A DNA stretch of 64,000 nt from Roseitalea sp. (GTDB taxonomy: Bacteria > Pseudomonadota > Alphaproteobacteria > Rhizobiales > Rhizobiaceae). The notes below the pieces were generated by a model. The model did no database searches. It saw only the letters and a program-made list of their open reading frames with translations, and was not told the DNA's origin. The stretch lies in assembly GCA_017642895.1 (NCBI GenBank), contig JAEPON010000016.1:1-64000 (forward strand), read 5' to 3'. Of the stretch, positions 27,915-36,854 are shown in pieces. Numbering within the stretch: position 1 is the stretch's first letter; every line of letters begins with the position of its first letter. Position numbers and translations under genes: made by a program.

Positions 27915-29189
27915 TCAGGCCGAGCGTTTGAGGGGCACGTCGCCCACCGGCGCGGCGCCGGCCTTCAGGCGGCTCTCATAGTCCGTGCGCATCTGGGCAT
28001 TGAATGCGCTGAAGCGGCCGCGTCCGCCGCTTTTGGCGTGATACATGGCAAGGTCGGCTGCAAACATCAACTGGTCGAAACCGTCGGCGTCGGACGGGCA
28101 CAGAGCCGTGCCGATACTGGCGCGCGGATCGATGATGATGTCGCCGAAATGCATGGGCTCAGCGATCAGTGCGGCCACGTGCTCGGCCACCGCACGCACA
28201 TTCAGGCGGGTCGCGACGCCATCAAGCACGATGACGAACTCATCGCCACCGAAGCGGGCCACGGCATCCCTGTCCCGCAGCCCGTTGCCGATCCGCGTTG
28301 CGATCTCGACCAGGAACGCATCGCCGACCGCATGACCGTAGGTGTCGTTGATGGACTTGAAATCATCCATGTCGATATGCATCAGCGCGAAGGGCTGGTT
28401 GGCAGCGCCATCCTCGGTGAGGCGGTGCACGTGATCCTCGATCGACTTGCGGTTCAAAAGGCCCGTCAACTGGTCGTGCTGGGCCATGAAGGCCATATCG
28501 TTTCGTGTGCGGATCAGGTCACCTGTTTTCCGCGCGATATGGCCAAGCAGCGGGCGGAAGATCAAAAGAGCCTCCAGCGCCAGGACGATCATCATCATCA
28601 TGAACACCATGCGATGCAGGCGCGAGGTCCTCTCAATGGTGTTTTGCGCCTCCATGGCGACCTGGTCGCTCAAAAACGCGTACCCTGCCAGGACGGCCGT
28701 CGCCGACAGTTGCGGCAGCGGACGGACGTCGCTTTCAGGATCGGCTCCGGCCTCCTCGAGGAAAGCGCGTGCCTTGACCAGAAGGTCACGGCTGAAGAAG
28801 TTCACGTCGTGGGGCGCTTGGGTCATGATCGCCCGAACCGTGTCGCTTGCCTTGTCCCGGTCCAGCTTGAAGTGCAGCCTGGTGAAGTTGCGCTCGAAAT
28901 CGTTGACTGCATCGCGCAGGTGACTGAGCGACGAGGCGCGCCGGTAGCGGCTGCGTTCGACCGTCGCGGTGTTGGTCAGCAAGACGATGCGTTGGGACAG
29001 CATCTGCTGTTCGCCCGCGATATGGACCAGTTTGCTGACCGAACGCTGCATCGAAATGGCACTGTCAACCAGAAGGAAGGTTCCCATCGCCATCAGCGCG
29101 ATGACCAGCAGAGCGCTCCAGTAGCTTAGCCGGACGCGACGGATCATGCGATCCGTGGCCTTGTCGCAGAACTGCTCGGTTGCGCTCAC
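27915..29189 (-). CDS. Membrane-bound diguanylate cyclase with PilJ-like sensor
   Basis: Makes cyclic di-GMP from GTP. From the chosen GTG it has 424 residues: a transmembrane helix (about 22-40), a helical periplasmic part containing HIAGEQQMLSQRIV, which matches the PilJ/NarX-type sensor motif, a second transmembrane helix near 180-200, and a GGDEF domain with RFGGDEF intact. Five residues before GGDEF is RDRD, an RxxD inhibitory site, so product inhibition is expected. The GTG at 29189 has GAGG five bases upstream; ATG 29147 is the alternative, and the frame is open to 29345. No EAL domain is present. Confidence 0.88.
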   Translation of the reverse strand: MSATEQFCDKATDRMIRRVRLSYWSALLVIALMAMGTFLLVDSAISMQRSVSKLVHIAGEQQMLSQRIVLLTNTATVERSRYRRASSLSHLRDAVNDFERNFTRLHFKLDRDKASDTVRAIMTQAPHDVNFFSRDLLVKARAFLEEAGADPESDVRPLPQLSATAVLAGYAFLSDQVAMEAQNTIERTSRLHRMVFMMMMIVLALEALLIFRPLLGHIARKTGDLIRTRNDMAFMAQHDQLTGLLNRKSIEDHVHRLTEDGAANQPFALMHIDMDDFKSINDTYGHAVGDAFLVEIATRIGNGLRDRDAVARFGGDEFVIVLDGVATRLNVRAVAEHVAALIAEPMHFGDIIIDPRASIGTALCPSDADGFDQLMFAADLAMYHAKSGGRGRFSAFNAQMRTDYESRLKAGAAPVGDVPLKRSA

Positions 29190-29346
29190 TTTGCCCTCAC
29201 CCGTTAAGGTGCGTGTCAGGCCTCGATATTGCCGCGCGGAAAGAACCAAATGCTTAAACGCCCGCAAAAGACTGCCGCAGGGTAAACAAAGCGGAAAACG
29301 GCGGCTGTCCGTCAACAGGGCGCACACCACCCTCGCATTTGGCAAA

Positions 29347-29376
29347 CAGCTATATTAGATGTTGCAAATATAGCTG
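29347..29376. promoter_or_regulatory. Perfect 10-bp inverted repeat, candidate operator before the BLH-type gene
   Basis: CAGCTATATT and AATATAGCTG are perfect inverted arms separated by 10 bases. The site is AT-rich in a GC-rich genome and lies 49 bases before the start of the BLH-type gene and 157 bases from the divergent cyclase start. BLH genes of other alphaproteobacteria are controlled by the ArsR-type repressor BigR at an AT-rich palindrome in the promoter; that this is a BigR-like site is an inference. Confidence 0.6.
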
Positions 29377-29425
29377 CGGCTTCAGCCGCCGTCAGCCACC
29401 TCACACCAATCGGGGAAAGCCGACC

Positions 29426-29779
29426 ATGTCGACGACAGATGAAAACGCGCTCTTCAAGACCATCAACGACGATTTCGCCGTTGCCGGCCAATTGGGCCCG
29501 GAACAGATCCCGATGATCGCCGGGGCCGGCTTCAAGACGCTGATCTGCAACCGGCCCGACGGCGAGGCGCCCGCCGAACCGCAGTTCGACGCGGTCAGCC
29601 AGGCCGCCGGCGCCGCCGGGCTCGAAGCGCGCTACATTCCGGTCTCCAACCAGGTCGGACTGACGCCGGAAAACGTCGCCGAGATGAAGGCGGCGCTTTC
29701 CGAATTGCCGGGGCCGATCCTCGCCTATTGCCGCTCGGGCGCCCGCTCGGCCAAGCTTTACGAGATCGCCACCAGCTGA
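29426..29779 (+). CDS. TIGR01244/DUF442 sulfur transferase-phosphatase-like protein (BLH-type)
   Basis: A 117-residue protein of the beta-lactamase-hydrolase-like phosphatase/rhodanese family. The catalytic loop YCRSGARS holds the nucleophilic cysteine near 106 with the conserved Arg following, and GFKTLICNRPDGE is the family start. In Xylella and Agrobacterium the homologous domain of Blh is fused to a persulfide dioxygenase-like part and linked to hydrogen sulfide detoxification; here it stands alone. ATG 29426 is preceded by GGGGAAAG. A palindrome lies in the promoter region. Confidence 0.82.
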   Translation: MSTTDENALFKTINDDFAVAGQLGPEQIPMIAGAGFKTLICNRPDGEAPAEPQFDAVSQAAGAAGLEARYIPVSNQVGLTPENVAEMKAALSELPGPILAYCRSGARSAKLYEIATS

Positions 29780-29784
29780 CGCGT

Positions 29785-30657
29785 TCAGGGCCGGACGAGG
29801 GCGATCTCCGCTGTCACGCAGACCGCAGCGAGACCGCGCGCCAGCGTTCCTTCATGCGGCATGCCGGCCTCATCGACCGCCACGACATCGAGCGCGGCGA
29901 CCCCGCCGCGCACCGATCCGGCAAAGGTCAGGACTTCCATGCCGACGCTTGGCACGGCGCGATGCCCGCCGTTCGGGCCGGCAAGAACCGGGATGTTGAG
30001 GCTGCCGATCGATGGCGCGATGTCTGCATCGGCGATGCCCGCCGCCCGGCAGGCGGTTTCGACGGCCATCGTGATATCCTGATTGGGCCGGACGCGGACG
30101 AACAGCGCTTTGGCGCCAGTGTCACGACCGTCCGCTTCGATCTCGAACACCGAATGCAGCGTCTCGGCATCGGGCTGCTGGACCAGATCGATGTCGGGCA
30201 GGCCGCCCAGTTCGATCGTGACGCCACCTTCGGTGATGCAGTTGGCGGGAAACAGATGCCCGCCCGCGGGCTGCGCGATTCCGCCTGCCTCGACCATGGC
30301 GTGGCAATGAACGAACGGCGCGCCATCAAGCGCACGTCCGAAACTGAACGTGCCCCAAGGCAGATGCCCGGCGCCGAGATCACGAATGAAGGTGTAGTTG
30401 GCCGCCTTGCCATCGCGGGCCGGCCCGCCGGTGGTGAAGCGCGTCGCCGACAGGGCGCAATCTGAAATACGGCCGGTGCCGCTCGCAACGCCATGCACGT
30501 GGGCAAAGCCCGCGATCACGTCGAGCAGGCTGCGCCCGTCGCCGTCGATCCGCCCTTTCGCCGCGATCAGGCGTGACGGTGCCCATTCGATCCGCTGCGA
30601 CGCAACCGGGCCGGGATGGACCATGTGATGCGGCGCAGTTTCCGTCGTGCCGCTCAT
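29785..30657 (-). CDS. Protein with tandem PCC/DUF296 domains
   Basis: A 290-residue cytosolic protein made of two similar halves. About residues 30-165 and 180-285 each resemble the PCC (DUF296) fold: the first has GFAHVHGVASGTGRI and HCHAMVEAGG...GGHLFP, the second VRVRPNQDITMAVETACRAAG, SIGSLN and a closing T-E strand. In plants PCC domains sit in AT-hook DNA-binding proteins; bacterial stand-alone members are uncharacterised. It overlaps the acyl-CoA ligase gene by four bases and ends a three-gene operon, so a role with those enzymes is likely, but its activity is unknown. Confidence 0.65.
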   Translation of the reverse strand: MSGTTETAPHHMVHPGPVASQRIEWAPSRLIAAKGRIDGDGRSLLDVIAGFAHVHGVASGTGRISDCALSATRFTTGGPARDGKAANYTFIRDLGAGHLPWGTFSFGRALDGAPFVHCHAMVEAGGIAQPAGGHLFPANCITEGGVTIELGGLPDIDLVQQPDAETLHSVFEIEADGRDTGAKALFVRVRPNQDITMAVETACRAAGIADADIAPSIGSLNIPVLAGPNGGHRAVPSVGMEVLTFAGSVRGGVAALDVVAVDEAGMPHEGTLARGLAAVCVTAEIALVRP

Positions 30658-32246
30658 TGGGCTGCTGCGACCGCCGGCACCGCGCCGGTGTCGATGAGCC
30701 TGGCCTTCACCGTCTTCTTTTCCACCTTGCCATAGCCGGATTTGGGCAGTTCATCCCAGAAGACGATATATGCCGGTTGCTTGTAACGGGGGACATGCGC
30801 GGCGATCCAGGTCCGCAGCGTGGCCTCATCCATCGTCGCGCCGGGTGCGACGACCAGCGCCGCGGCGCCCACCTCGCCCCATTGGGCATCGGGCACGCCG
30901 ACGATCGCGGCTTCGGCGATCGCCTCATGTTCGAGCAGCTTCTCCTCGACCTCGCGCGGATGGATGTTCGAGCCGCCAGAAATGTACATGTCCGACTGCC
31001 GGCCGGTGATGTACAGATAGCCGCCCGCGTCCATGTGGCCGACATCGCCGGTGATGAACCAGCCATTGACGAAGGCTTGGTCGTTGGCAGCATCATTGTC
31101 GTAATAGCCGGCGCAGACCGCCGGGCCGCGCGTTGCGATCACGCCGGTTTCGCCCACGGGCAGCGCGGTGCCTCCATCGCCCAGGATTGCCAGCTCCATG
31201 CCCATGCGCGCAAAGCCGCACGAGCCGACGCGCATCGCGCCATCGTCGGTCGAATGCTCGTCCGCCGGCAGCCAGGCGATCGCGCCGGTCACCTCGCCCA
31301 TGCCGAAATACTGCACCAGGACCGGGCCGAGCACCTCGAGGGCCTTTTTCTGGTCGGCGCGATACATCGGCGCGCCGGCATAGATCAGATGCCGCAGGCT
31401 CGATGTGTCGTGTCGGTGCACCGCCTCATGCTCGACCAGCCGTTTGACGATGGTCGGCACGGTGAACATGTTGGAGATGCGGTGCTTTTCGATGAGCGCC
31501 CAGGCTTCGGCCGGGTCCAGCCCGTCACCGGACATCAAAACGTTGGTGGCACAGCGCGTGACCTGGATGAACAGATGCAGCCCCGCGCCATGCGAAAGCG
31601 GCGCGATGACCAGCGACGCGTCCGCGTGCGACAGACCGGGCATCAGGTCGGCGGCGTGGTTGTTGAAAACGAACGCCAACTGGCCGTGGGTCAGAACGGC
31701 CATTTTCGGGTTGCCCGTGGTGCCCGAGGTGAAGAAGAACCAGGCCGGATCGTTATAGTCGACCTCGGCTTCGCGACAGGGGCCGTCATGGGCGTGCGTG
31801 GCGACCAGATCGTCGTAACTGCCGCCGATGATGATCTCGCAGTCGCCGGCGAACCCGGCTTCGCGCACCGCTTCGACATGGTCGGCGAAGCGCGTATCGC
31901 CGACAAAAGCCTTCGCGCCGGCCGCAATGCCCATCCGCGCGATTTCGTCGGGCCCGAGGCGGAAGTTGGTGGGCACGATCACGCCGCCCACCTTCCAAAC
32001 CGCATACATCGCCTCGGGATAATCGAGTTCATTGGCCGAATGCATCAGCACCCGGTCGCCTTTGCCGATGCCCATTTTGGTCAGCGCATGCGCGATGGCG
32101 TCGGCACGGGCGTTCATGTCCGCATAGGTGCGCACAATGTCGCCACGGATCATCGCCGGGTGATCGCCACGCCGGCCTGCGGCCTGGGTCAGGAAATGGC
32201 CGAGATTCATCACCCGGTCGGAACGGCGCGGAAATTCGAAGGTCAT
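30654..32246 (-). CDS. AMP-binding acyl-CoA synthetase/ligase
   Basis: Adenylate-forming enzyme that activates a carboxylic acid with ATP and joins it to CoA; 530 residues, the normal length. The P-loop-like core motif FFTSGTTGNPKMAV is near 172-185, the GMGEVTG segment and TGDVGHMDAGGYLYI follow, and the catalytic lysine lies in GYGKVEKKTVK near the C-terminus. The acid substrate is unknown; medium-chain or aromatic acids are typical. Middle gene of the thiolase / ligase / DUF296 operon: two bases from the thiolase and a four-base overlap with DUF296. Confidence 0.9.
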   Translation of the reverse strand: MTFEFPRRSDRVMNLGHFLTQAAGRRGDHPAMIRGDIVRTYADMNARADAIAHALTKMGIGKGDRVLMHSANELDYPEAMYAVWKVGGVIVPTNFRLGPDEIARMGIAAGAKAFVGDTRFADHVEAVREAGFAGDCEIIIGGSYDDLVATHAHDGPCREAEVDYNDPAWFFFTSGTTGNPKMAVLTHGQLAFVFNNHAADLMPGLSHADASLVIAPLSHGAGLHLFIQVTRCATNVLMSGDGLDPAEAWALIEKHRISNMFTVPTIVKRLVEHEAVHRHDTSSLRHLIYAGAPMYRADQKKALEVLGPVLVQYFGMGEVTGAIAWLPADEHSTDDGAMRVGSCGFARMGMELAILGDGGTALPVGETGVIATRGPAVCAGYYDNDAANDQAFVNGWFITGDVGHMDAGGYLYITGRQSDMYISGGSNIHPREVEEKLLEHEAIAEAAIVGVPDAQWGEVGAAALVVAPGATMDEATLRTWIAAHVPRYKQPAYIVFWDELPKSGYGKVEKKTVKARLIDTGAVPAVAAAQ

Positions 32247-32248
32247 GC

Positions 32249-33415
32249 CTACCTCAGCCGTTCGACGATCGAGACATAGTTGGCGACCGCCGTGCCGCCC
32301 ATGTTGAAGATGCCGGCGGTTTTGGCGTCGGTCACATGCGCGCCGGCCGGCTCGCCGCAGAGCTGCTTGGCGGCCATCACATGCATGGAAACGCCGGTCG
32401 CGCCGACGGGGTGGCCCTTGGCCTTCAACCCGCCTGACGGGTTCACCGGCAGCCGGCCATCGATTGCCGTTTCGCCCTCGGCGATCACCCGCGCGCCCTG
32501 GCCGGGTTCGGCAAGGCCCATCGCCTCATATTCGATCAGTTCGGCGATTGTGAAACAGTCATGGGTTTCGACAAAGCTCAGATCGTCGAGCGACAGTTTC
32601 GAAGCCTCCATCGCTTGCGCCCATGCCTTGCGGGCCCCGTCGAAGGCGATCACCTCACGACGCGAGATCGGCATGTAGTCGCTGACATGGGCGGTGGCGC
32701 GGAAGCCGACCGCGCGCGGTGCGTGCCAGGCTTCGTCCAGATTGGTGATGACCAGCGCCGCCGCGCCATCGGAGACCAGAGAGCAGTCCGTGCGCCGCAA
32801 GGGCCCGGCGACGATCGGGTTCTTGTCGGAGGTGGTCGCGCAGAACTCGAAGCCGAGATCCTTCTGGATATGGGCCAGCGGGTTGTGCGCGCCATTGGCG
32901 TGGTTCTTCGCCGCGATCAGGGCGAGCGCGTCGCGCTGGTCGCCATGGGCCTGGAAATAGAGATCGGCGATGCGGCCAAACATGCCGGCAAAGCCGCCCT
33001 CCATGTCCGCTTCCTCGGGCACATAGGAGGCCTTGAGCAGGATGTCGCCGACTTCCGCGCCGGAAACGGCCGTCATCTTTTCAACACCGATGACCAGCGC
33101 GGTGCGGATGCGCTTGGCCGCGAGCGCGTCGAGCGCCGCATGGATGGCCGCGCTGCCGGTAGCGCAGGCGTTTTCAAGCCGCACGGCGGGCACATGGCGC
33201 AGTGCGTCGACCCTCAGGGAAGCGAGCGTCGAGGGAAAGCCCTGCGGCGAAAACCCTTCATTGAACGTGCCGACAAAGACCGCATCGACCTCGCCGGCAT
33301 CGAGGCCCGCATGGTCGAGCGCCTCTTCGGCCACCCGGCCGATCAGCGTTTCGGTGGTCTCGTCCTCCAGACGGCCAAAGCGCGTATGCGCCCAGCCGGT
33401 GATTGCCGCATCCAT
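32249..33415 (-). CDS. Thiolase family acetyl-CoA acetyltransferase (SCP2-type)
   Basis: Thiolase-fold enzyme of 388 residues. The nucleophilic Cys84 is in LENACATGSAA, the second His in VETHDCFTIAE and the GHPVGATG motif with the general-base histidine is near 340. The HDCF form rather than the NEAF of degradative thiolases places it with the SCP2/lipid-transfer-like thiolases, whose reactions are mostly undefined. It heads a leftward operon with an acyl-CoA ligase and a DUF296 protein, suggesting activation and carbon-carbon cleavage or synthesis on one acyl substrate. Confidence 0.88.
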   Translation of the reverse strand: MDAAITGWAHTRFGRLEDETTETLIGRVAEEALDHAGLDAGEVDAVFVGTFNEGFSPQGFPSTLASLRVDALRHVPAVRLENACATGSAAIHAALDALAAKRIRTALVIGVEKMTAVSGAEVGDILLKASYVPEEADMEGGFAGMFGRIADLYFQAHGDQRDALALIAAKNHANGAHNPLAHIQKDLGFEFCATTSDKNPIVAGPLRRTDCSLVSDGAAALVITNLDEAWHAPRAVGFRATAHVSDYMPISRREVIAFDGARKAWAQAMEASKLSLDDLSFVETHDCFTIAELIEYEAMGLAEPGQGARVIAEGETAIDGRLPVNPSGGLKAKGHPVGATGVSMHVMAAKQLCGEPAGAHVTDAKTAGIFNMGGTAVANYVSIVERLR

Positions 33416-33461
33416 GGTCGTTCCTCCCGAACCGTCAGCCTTGCCGGTTTCGGTCCGGCAT

Positions 33462-34934
33462 TCAAGTCCCGCAGAAGGTTTGGTGCACCACTTGATCCGG
33501 TGCCGGCGGCAGGGTCAGCGTGTCGTCGGCCGACCGGTCGGCGAACGGGTCGGCAAGCGCTTCGGTCAGCGCATGGAAGACCGAGAAATCGCCCGCATAG
33601 CCGGCGGCGATCGCCTTTTCGACCTGATGGTTGCGGGCGATGATCGCCGGGTTCGTCGCTTTCATTGCCGCGATCCGCCCCGCATCGTCCCGCATCTCTT
33701 CCGAAAGGCGGTTCCGCCAGGCCGCAAGCCATTGTCCGGCAGCGTCCGGTTCGATCAACTGGCCGAGAAAGCCGTCATCGGCATCGCCTGCTTTGCGCCC
33801 GAGCGCGGACAGGGCGCGGAACGTGTTGGTGAAATCGGCACCGCCGGCGGCCATCAGCTTCAGAAGATCCTGCGCCAGCGTCATGTCGTCGTCGCGCGGG
33901 GCGGCAATGCCGATCTTGGCGGCCATCTCGGCCGCGTAGGCGTCCGCGAACGCGGTGCCGTAACCCTCGAGAAGGTCCTTGGCGGTCTCGACGGCTTTGT
34001 CACCATCATCATCGAGCAGCGGCACGAGCGATTGCGCCAGATTGGCCAAGTTCCAGTGCCCGATCGAGGGCTGATTGCCATAGGCATAGCGGCCGAACTG
34101 GTCGATCGAGCTGAAGACCTTTTGCGGGTCGTATTCGTCGAGGAAGGCGCAGGGGCCGTAGTCGATCGTCTCACCAGAGAGCGTCATGTTGTCGGTGTTC
34201 ATCACGCCATGGATGAAACCGAGCGACAGCCAGCGGGCGATCAGCCGCGCCTGCCGCGCAATGACGCCTTCCAGCATCGCGGCAAAGGGATTGTCCGTCT
34301 CGCGCGCCTCCGGATAATGCCGGTCAATCACATGGTCAGCGAGCGCTCGAAGCGCTTCATGGTCCTGCCGCGCATAGAAATATTGGAATGTGCCGACCCG
34401 GATGTGGCTGGCGGCGACGCGAGTCAGAACCCCGCCGGGCAACCGGTCTTCGCGGATGACATGTTCGCCCGTCGTCACCGCCGCCAGCGCACGGGTGGTC
34501 GGCACGCCCAGCGCGGCCATTGCCTCGGAGACGACATATTCGCGCAGGACGGGCCCGAGCGCCGCGCGCCCGTCGCCGCGCCGCGACCAAGGCGTCGGGC
34601 CGGACCCTTTGAGCTGGATGTCACGCCGCGCGCCGTGCACATCGATCACTTCGCCGATCAAAAGCGCGCGTCCGTCGCCGAGCTGTGGCACCCAATTGCC
34701 GAACTGATGGCCCGCATAGGCCATCGAGAGCGGCGCGGCATTGTCCGGAAAGGCGTTGCCGGCCAGCATGGCGACGCCGGCGGGCGACGCCAGCCAATCT
34801 GCGTCAAGGCCAAGGTCGGCGGCCAGCGGCGCGTTCAGGCGCACCAGTTCCGGTTCGGGCACCGGCGCGGCCACCTGTCGGGTGTAGAACTGCTCGGGCA
34901 GGCGCGCATAGGAATTGTCGAAGTGAATGGTCAT
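33462..34934 (-). CDS. selO: Protein adenylyltransferase SelO (YdiU family)
   Basis: Pseudokinase that transfers AMP to Ser, Thr or Tyr of target proteins; linked in E. coli to redox proteins and S-glutathionylation. The 490 residues match bacterial SelO. The N-terminus (YARLPEQFYTRQVAAPVPEP), GDGRALLIGE, KGSGPTPWSRRGDGRA and the metal/catalytic HGVMNTDNMTLSGETIDYGP are all conserved. The selenocysteine seen in animals is not expected; the C-terminus here ends VHQTFCGT with an ordinary Cys. Divergent from the glycerate kinase gene by 93 bases. Confidence 0.94.
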   Translation of the reverse strand: MTIHFDNSYARLPEQFYTRQVAAPVPEPELVRLNAPLAADLGLDADWLASPAGVAMLAGNAFPDNAAPLSMAYAGHQFGNWVPQLGDGRALLIGEVIDVHGARRDIQLKGSGPTPWSRRGDGRAALGPVLREYVVSEAMAALGVPTTRALAAVTTGEHVIREDRLPGGVLTRVAASHIRVGTFQYFYARQDHEALRALADHVIDRHYPEARETDNPFAAMLEGVIARQARLIARWLSLGFIHGVMNTDNMTLSGETIDYGPCAFLDEYDPQKVFSSIDQFGRYAYGNQPSIGHWNLANLAQSLVPLLDDDGDKAVETAKDLLEGYGTAFADAYAAEMAAKIGIAAPRDDDMTLAQDLLKLMAAGGADFTNTFRALSALGRKAGDADDGFLGQLIEPDAAGQWLAAWRNRLSEEMRDDAGRIAAMKATNPAIIARNHQVEKAIAAGYAGDFSVFHALTEALADPFADRSADDTLTLPPAPDQVVHQTFCGT

Positions 34935-35027
34935 GACGATGTGAATATAGGGCCGCAGGCGGCGCGTACCAATGCGATCCGATGGTCACGGGATTGACCG
35001 CACGGGCAGCATCGATATGGAAGTGCC

Positions 35028-36290
35028 ATGATCACCGATCCGCGCGCCTTTCTCACCAGCTTGTTCGACGCGGCGATTGCCGCCGCCGACCCGGAAATCT
35101 GCATTCCTGCCAACCTGCCCGCGCCGCCCAGGGGCCGCACGGTGGTGATCGGGGCCGGCAAGGGCGCCGCGCAACTCGCCCGCGCCTTCGAGCGGCACTG
35201 GCCGGGTCCGCTCTCAGGCGCCATCGTCACCCGTTACGGCTATGCGGTGCCCTGCGAGCGCGTCGAGGTGCTTGAAGCCAGCCATCCGGTGCCTGACGAG
35301 GCCGGCCTTGCCGCCGCGCAGCGCCTGATTGCGACCGTCACCGGCCTTGGCGAGGACGATCTGGTGGTGGCATTGATCTCCGGTGGCGGCTCGGCGCTTC
35401 TGCCGGCACCGCCCGACGGGTTCGCACTGGCCGACGAGATCGCGCTCAATGAGGTGCTTTTGGCGTCCGGCGCGCCGATCTCGGTGATGAATGCGGTGCG
35501 CAAGCAGTTTTCACGCATCAAGGGCGGGCGACTGGCGCTTGCGGCGCATCCGGCCCGCGTCGTCAGCCTGATCGTCTCGGACATTCCCGGCGATGATCCG
35601 GCGCAGGTCGCTTCCGGGCCGACGGTGCCCGATCGTGTGTCGTGCGCCGACGCCCTTGCGATGATCGATGCATACGATCTGGACCTGCCGCCGGCGATCC
35701 ACGATCACATGCGCGATGCCGTCCGGTCCGACGTGACGCCGGATGATCCGCGCCTTTCCCGCAACGATGTGCGTATCGTCGCTTCGGCCGGCGTGTCGCT
35801 GGACGCTGCGGCAGCGGCGGCGCGCGAGAAGGGGATCGAGGCGGTGATCCTGTCCGATGCGATCGAGGGCGAGGCGCGCGACATCGGCGCGATGCATGGC
35901 GCGATCGCACGCGAGGTGGCGCTGCGCGGCCAGCCGTTCGCAAAGCCCGTCGTCATCCTTTCGGGCGGCGAGACCACCGTGACGGTCCGGGGCAAGGGCA
36001 AGGGCGGCCGCAACACCGAATTCCTTCTGGGCCTTGCGCAGGCGATCGATGGTATCGGTGGCATTAGTGCGCTGGCCGCCGACACTGACGGCATTGACGG
36101 GTCGGAAGACAATGCCGGCGCGTTTGCCGACGGTGCGAGCATCGCTCGCCTGCGCGCCGCCGGCGGCGATCCGCAAGCCTGTCTCGCTGACAATGATGCC
36201 TGGTCCGCCTTTGACCGGATCGGCGATCTGTTCGTGCCCGGCCCGACCGGCACCAACGTCAACGATTTCCGCGCGATCTTCGTGCGCTGA
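35028..36290 (+). CDS. gckA: Glycerate 2-kinase (DUF4147/MOFRL type)
   Basis: Phosphorylates D-glycerate to 2-phosphoglycerate, feeding serine-cycle, tartronate or hydroxypyruvate routes into glycolysis. The 420 residues match the family. The N-terminal DUF4147 domain has [17 protein letters not shown] and [13 protein letters not shown]; the C-terminal MOFRL domain has [23 protein letters not shown]... and closes with the [12 protein letters not shown] motif. No other tartronate or glycolate genes are adjacent, so pathway context is open. TtuD is an alternative name in tartrate-using species. Confidence 0.92.
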   Translation: MITDPRAFLTSLFDAAIAAADPEICIPANLPAPPRGRTVVIGAGKGAAQLARAFERHWPGPLSGAIVTRYGYAVPCERVEVLEASHPVPDEAGLAAAQRLIATVTGLGEDDLVVALISGGGSALLPAPPDGFALADEIALNEVLLASGAPISVMNAVRKQFSRIKGGRLALAAHPARVVSLIVSDIPGDDPAQVASGPTVPDRVSCADALAMIDAYDLDLPPAIHDHMRDAVRSDVTPDDPRLSRNDVRIVASAGVSLDAAAAAAREKGIEAVILSDAIEGEARDIGAMHGAIAREVALRGQPFAKPVVILSGGETTVTVRGKGKGGRNTEFLLGLAQAIDGIGGISALAADTDGIDGSEDNAGAFADGASIARLRAAGGDPQACLADNDAWSAFDRIGDLFVPGPTGTNVNDFRAIFVR

Positions 36291-36525
36291 ACGCCACGGT
36301 CCTTGACGGTCCTCCGGCATAAAGGACGCAGCAGCCGGCCATGGCCGCAGGGCCGGCGGGCAGGCCTGTCGCGGTCAACCTTTCCTTCACCATGGCGCCA
36401 TTAACCGATGCGAAACCGTAAAGCTTAAGCGGCTGGCAATGGGCCCCGTGTAGGTTGGCCTCACTGATCGGGCCGAAACAGAAACCCGACAGAAGTGCTG
36501 TTTGACACGAGTAAGGAGCTCACCA

Positions 36526-36693
36526 ATGTTTGCACGTTTTCTGAAAGACGAGTCGGGTGCCACGGCTATCGAATACGGTCTGATCGCTGCTCTGATCGCC
36601 GTTGCCATCATCGCCGGTGCAACCGCACTGGGTACCGAACTGAACAACAAGTTCATCGAAATCCAGACTGAACTGTCGAACGCCAACTCGTAA
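36526..36693 (+). CDS. Flp family type IVb pilin
   Basis: A 55-residue Flp prepilin. The leader ends at the prepilin peptidase site ESG|ATAIEYG, with the required Glu at +5 and adjacent Tyr of Flp pilins, followed by a 20-residue hydrophobic helix (LIAALIAVAIIAGATAL). The ribosome site AAGGAG sits eight bases before the ATG, so the first ATG of the open frame at 36502 is not needed. Flp pilins are assembled by the Tad apparatus, but no tad/cpa gene is in this window, so this is an orphan pilin. Followed by its own terminator. Confidence 0.93.
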   Translation: MFARFLKDESGATAIEYGLIAALIAVAIIAGATALGTELNNKFIEIQTELSNANS

Positions 36694-36730
36694 GGCTCTT
36701 TGCCTTTGCGAGCCGGTTTCGGCCAAGCGA

Positions 36731-36762
36731 AAAACGGCCCGCTCATCCGAGCGGGCCGTTTT
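36731..36762 (+). terminator. Rho-independent terminator after flp pilin gene
   Basis: A 14-bp perfect stem, AAAACGGCCCGCTC with GAGCGGGCCGTTTT, around an ATCC loop. It ends the monocistronic pilin message 38 bases after the stop; the A/T-flanked stem could also work on the other strand. Confidence 0.92.
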
Positions 36763-36854
36763 GCCATGATCGCCTGTTGCCCCCGGTGCCGGCCTTGCCA
36801 AGGCCGGTCGGCCATTCTAGGCAAAAGGCGCACCTTATCGAACAGGGGCGGCCT

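Noticed and set aside
36400..36430. CtrA site before the Flp pilin gene
   Set aside because: Two TTAA words are present but are separated by 20 bases, not seven.
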